This document shows, in pieces, positions 63,601 to 64,000 of a stretch of DNA of 64,000 nt. This DNA is from Owenia fusiformis (taxonomy: Eukaryota > Annelida > Polychaeta > Sabellida > Oweniidae): NCBI GenBank assembly GCA_903813345.2, contig CAIIXF020000005.1, positions 18,293,375 to 18,357,374 on the forward strand, read 5' to 3'. Below the pieces are notes generated by a model, which saw only the letters and a program-made list of their open reading frames with translations, made no database searches and was not told where the DNA came from. The position numbers and the translations under genes were made by a program. Numbering within the stretch: the stretch's first letter is position 1; the number at the start of each line of letters is the position of its first letter.

Positions 63601-63690
63601 GGAGCTCAAATTGTGTAACATACTTTGATTTTTGTATTTCAGGATAACTATATCAACACAATGTGTGGGTATGGAATGCAGGATTTATCA
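51672..63690 (+). CDS. Tetraspanin of the TspanC8 group, Tspan33-like (3' end outside window)
   Basis: Four-pass membrane protein; TspanC8 members bind ADAM10 and direct its exit from the ER and its substrate choice. Five exons, all junctions in phase 0: 51672-51755, 53770-53970, 56739-56912, 62914-63051, 63643-63690, for 215 residues so far. The first membrane segment begins KYLLFTFNFIFW, the second ends in AGCLGALRENICLLYF (the typical loop), and the third is FAIAIAVIFILEVIG. The large extracellular loop has YRDDPDLQNLIDWVQKT, then C156-C157-G158, C175, C185, C191-C192 and C207. That is seven cysteines, with the eighth expected in the next exon. NIYFNC, CGVPYSCC and INTMCGYGMQ fit human TSPAN33 best. 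The final loop, fourth membrane segment and stop lie to the right of the window. Confidence 0.94.
51991..52145. mobile_element. 155-bp hAT-type MITE with 8-bp target duplication
   Basis: Begins CAGGGGCGGATCCAGGA and ends TTAATCCGCTG, flanked by GTTGGGTG and GTTGGATG, an 8-bp duplication with one change. The ends are like 57985-58315. Confidence 0.75.
52301..52981 (+). mobile_element. Element with ATCGTACCTAA ends and a tandem core
   Basis: The left ATCGTACCTAA and right TTAGGTACGAT are inverted. Between them are four full units plus a partial one of about 145 bp carrying CTTGTCATCGCGATTCCAGG, TTACATGGTA and GGTGGCCATCTTGCATTCTG. It lies in tetraspanin intron 1. Confidence 0.8.
52997..53542. 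mobile_element. 546-bp MITE with perfect 8-bp target duplication ACCCTGTG
   Basis: Begins TTATCCCGTTCCCGGACTAT and ends with the near complement, with arms of about 110 bp (shared blocks TTGCCTGTACGATTACAAC and TACACTTAAGATACCTAC with gaps). ACCCTGTG lies at 52989-52996 and 53543-53550. An 8-bp duplication fits hAT-, Merlin- or P-type insertion; the ends do not start CAG, so hAT is not certain. Confidence 0.85.
54540..56270 (+). repeat. Tandem repeat array split by an insertion
   Basis: Units of about 30-65 bp built around ATAATACCATTATGTTATCA and CATTGTGCTTCAATTCCAAT occupy 54540-54805 and resume at 55983-56270. The interruption is the GTGGTGACAT element, so the array is older than that insertion. 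Confidence 0.7.
54806..55982 (+). mobile_element. 1.2-kb GTGGTGACAT element with tandem core
   Basis: The left end TTATGTCACCACCAAAAGTG continues into GTGGTGACAT, forming a terminal hairpin; the right end is AGGTGGTGACATTTTGTCAT then TTAATGCCTTGT. The core has about seven units of 130-150 bp, each with TCAAAATCATCTACATGTTC, CAAATCTGACTTTAGATTTG and AATGACCTTCTCAAGGTCAA. Other copies or fragments are at 14318, 19846 and 26195. Confidence 0.85.
56275..56695. mobile_element. Palindromic MITE, second copy of the 19095-19600 family
   Basis: The outer pair is TAGTGATTTGATTGGTTGCT and complement; then comes a hairpin with arms around GTGATACGGGAAATATTCCA. It ends about 40 bp before the acceptor of tetraspanin exon 3. 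Confidence 0.75.
57985..58315. mobile_element. G/C-run-rich MITE with CAGGGGCGGAT end
   Basis: Begins CAGGGGCGGATCCAGGAACC and ends AATCCGCCAGTG, with ATACA on both sides. It contains long runs of G and C and repeated GGCCCA/TTTTTGG motifs. A further copy starts at 63861 and runs off the window. Glycine- and proline-rich open frames over it are artefacts of the repeat. Confidence 0.7.
59440..59670. repeat. Dispersed repeat (AACCTGCCTAATGAGAACAC family)
   Basis: ACAGTTAAACCTGCCTAATG at the start and GGTGTTCGGATATACAGATT near the end place it with the GAACACC family at 5890 and 20765. It is more decayed than the others. Confidence 0.5.
60528..61417. mobile_element. Near-perfect 890-bp palindromic foldback element
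   Basis: Two 406-bp arms (60528-60933 and 61012-61417) are inverted copies with only about two visible differences. The 78-bp centre holds two copies of a 37-bp unit containing GACGGACCGGTTCGGGGCAA. The ends read CACCCTTGGTATACGCAGC, with TATCA on both sides (a 5-bp duplication; a 3-bp ATC reading is also possible). GACCGGCACGGGT is repeated near each end. No coding frame. It lies in tetraspanin intron 3. Confidence 0.9.
61418..62913 (+). other. Intron 3 remainder of the tetraspanin gene
   Basis: No exon or element recognised. Near 61500-61700 GGGGTACTTTCA-like phrases recur several times, a weak local repeat. Confidence 0.4.
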
Positions 63691-63860
63691 GTAAGTAATG
63701 ATCATACAAAGTAGAGTTTTATGTTTAGGTTTCTAAGTTTGATTGCATATTTCATTTTGGTTTAATTTTACATAATCAATATCATGTTAAGCCTCCTGTA
63801 GTTCAGTGTGACACTTGGCATGCAAACTCTACATGGCTTCAAACTGGAGATACACATGTC

Positions 63861-64000
63861 AGGGGCGGATCTGGGAACCAACAAGGGGGGGCCCATACTT
63901 CTGGTCTGAGAAAAAAACGATAGAAAAAAATTTTGGGGCCCTAAAACCAAAAAGTGGGCATTGATTTTGAAATTTTGAGGCCCATTTTCTTCAAAATTTG
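63861..64000. mobile_element. Start of a CAGGGGCGGAT MITE, cut by the window end
   Basis: CAGGGGCGGATCTGGGAACC, GGGGGGGCCCATA and AATTTTGAGGCCCATTTTC follow the copy at 57985 in the same order. It lies in an intron of the tetraspanin gene. Confidence 0.7.

Overview
This is a stretch of an AT-rich animal nuclear genome. Genes are split into many short exons with GT/AG introns. They include a Toll-like receptor, a cilia protein (CFAP58), a TspanC8 tetraspanin, PAIP2 and WDR11, and introns and intergenic DNA are crowded with small inverted-repeat DNA elements. The gene set and repeat style suggest a marine invertebrate (hemichordate, lancelet or lophotrochozoan), but the sequence alone does not settle the phylum. 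All gene models below were joined by hand from splice signals, reading-frame continuity and remembered family sequence. No search or transcript was available.

Layout from left to right. The 3' end of a Toll-like receptor gene (+) runs to 955. The first five coding exons of WDR11 (-, 4518-7242) follow, and the rest of that gene is not seen. A complete lipid phosphatase of the PLPP4/5 type (+, 7790-15545) is head-to-head with WDR11. Next come a repeat-rich gap, a complete peroxisomal short-chain dehydrogenase with a C-terminal SKL (-, 21607-24013), and, head-to-head with it, a complete dye-decolorizing (DyP-type) heme peroxidase with an apparent mitochondrial presequence (+, 24740-36259). Its 7.1-kb second intron holds an antisense glycine N-acyltransferase-like gene (-, 29055-31222, first exon not found) and a LINE fossil. 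CFAP58 (-, 37935-43271) is complete, with an RFX X-box-like site in its promoter. PAIP2 (-, 49413-50369) is complete. A Tspan33-like tetraspanin (+, from 51672) runs off the right edge.

The genes do not form one pathway. The SDR and the DyP peroxidase are both predicted to act in oxidative organelles and share a divergent promoter region, which may be coincidence. WDR11 next to PLPP4 is also the arrangement in human 10q26, so that pair looks like an old linkage.

Much of the remaining DNA is mobile-element debris. It includes a near-perfect 890-bp palindrome with 406-bp arms, a 2.3-kb element with long terminal inverted repeats carrying a second palindrome inside it, and a deleted PIF/Harbinger element that keeps the start of its transposase. 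There are also several TA-flanked Tc1/mariner-type MITEs, hAT-like MITEs, a precise 546-bp MITE with a perfect 8-bp target duplication, tRNA-SINE fragments, and four unrelated repeat blocks that share one design (short ends around a core of 120-350 bp tandem units). I found no bacterial-style system, CRISPR array, rRNA or intact tRNA.
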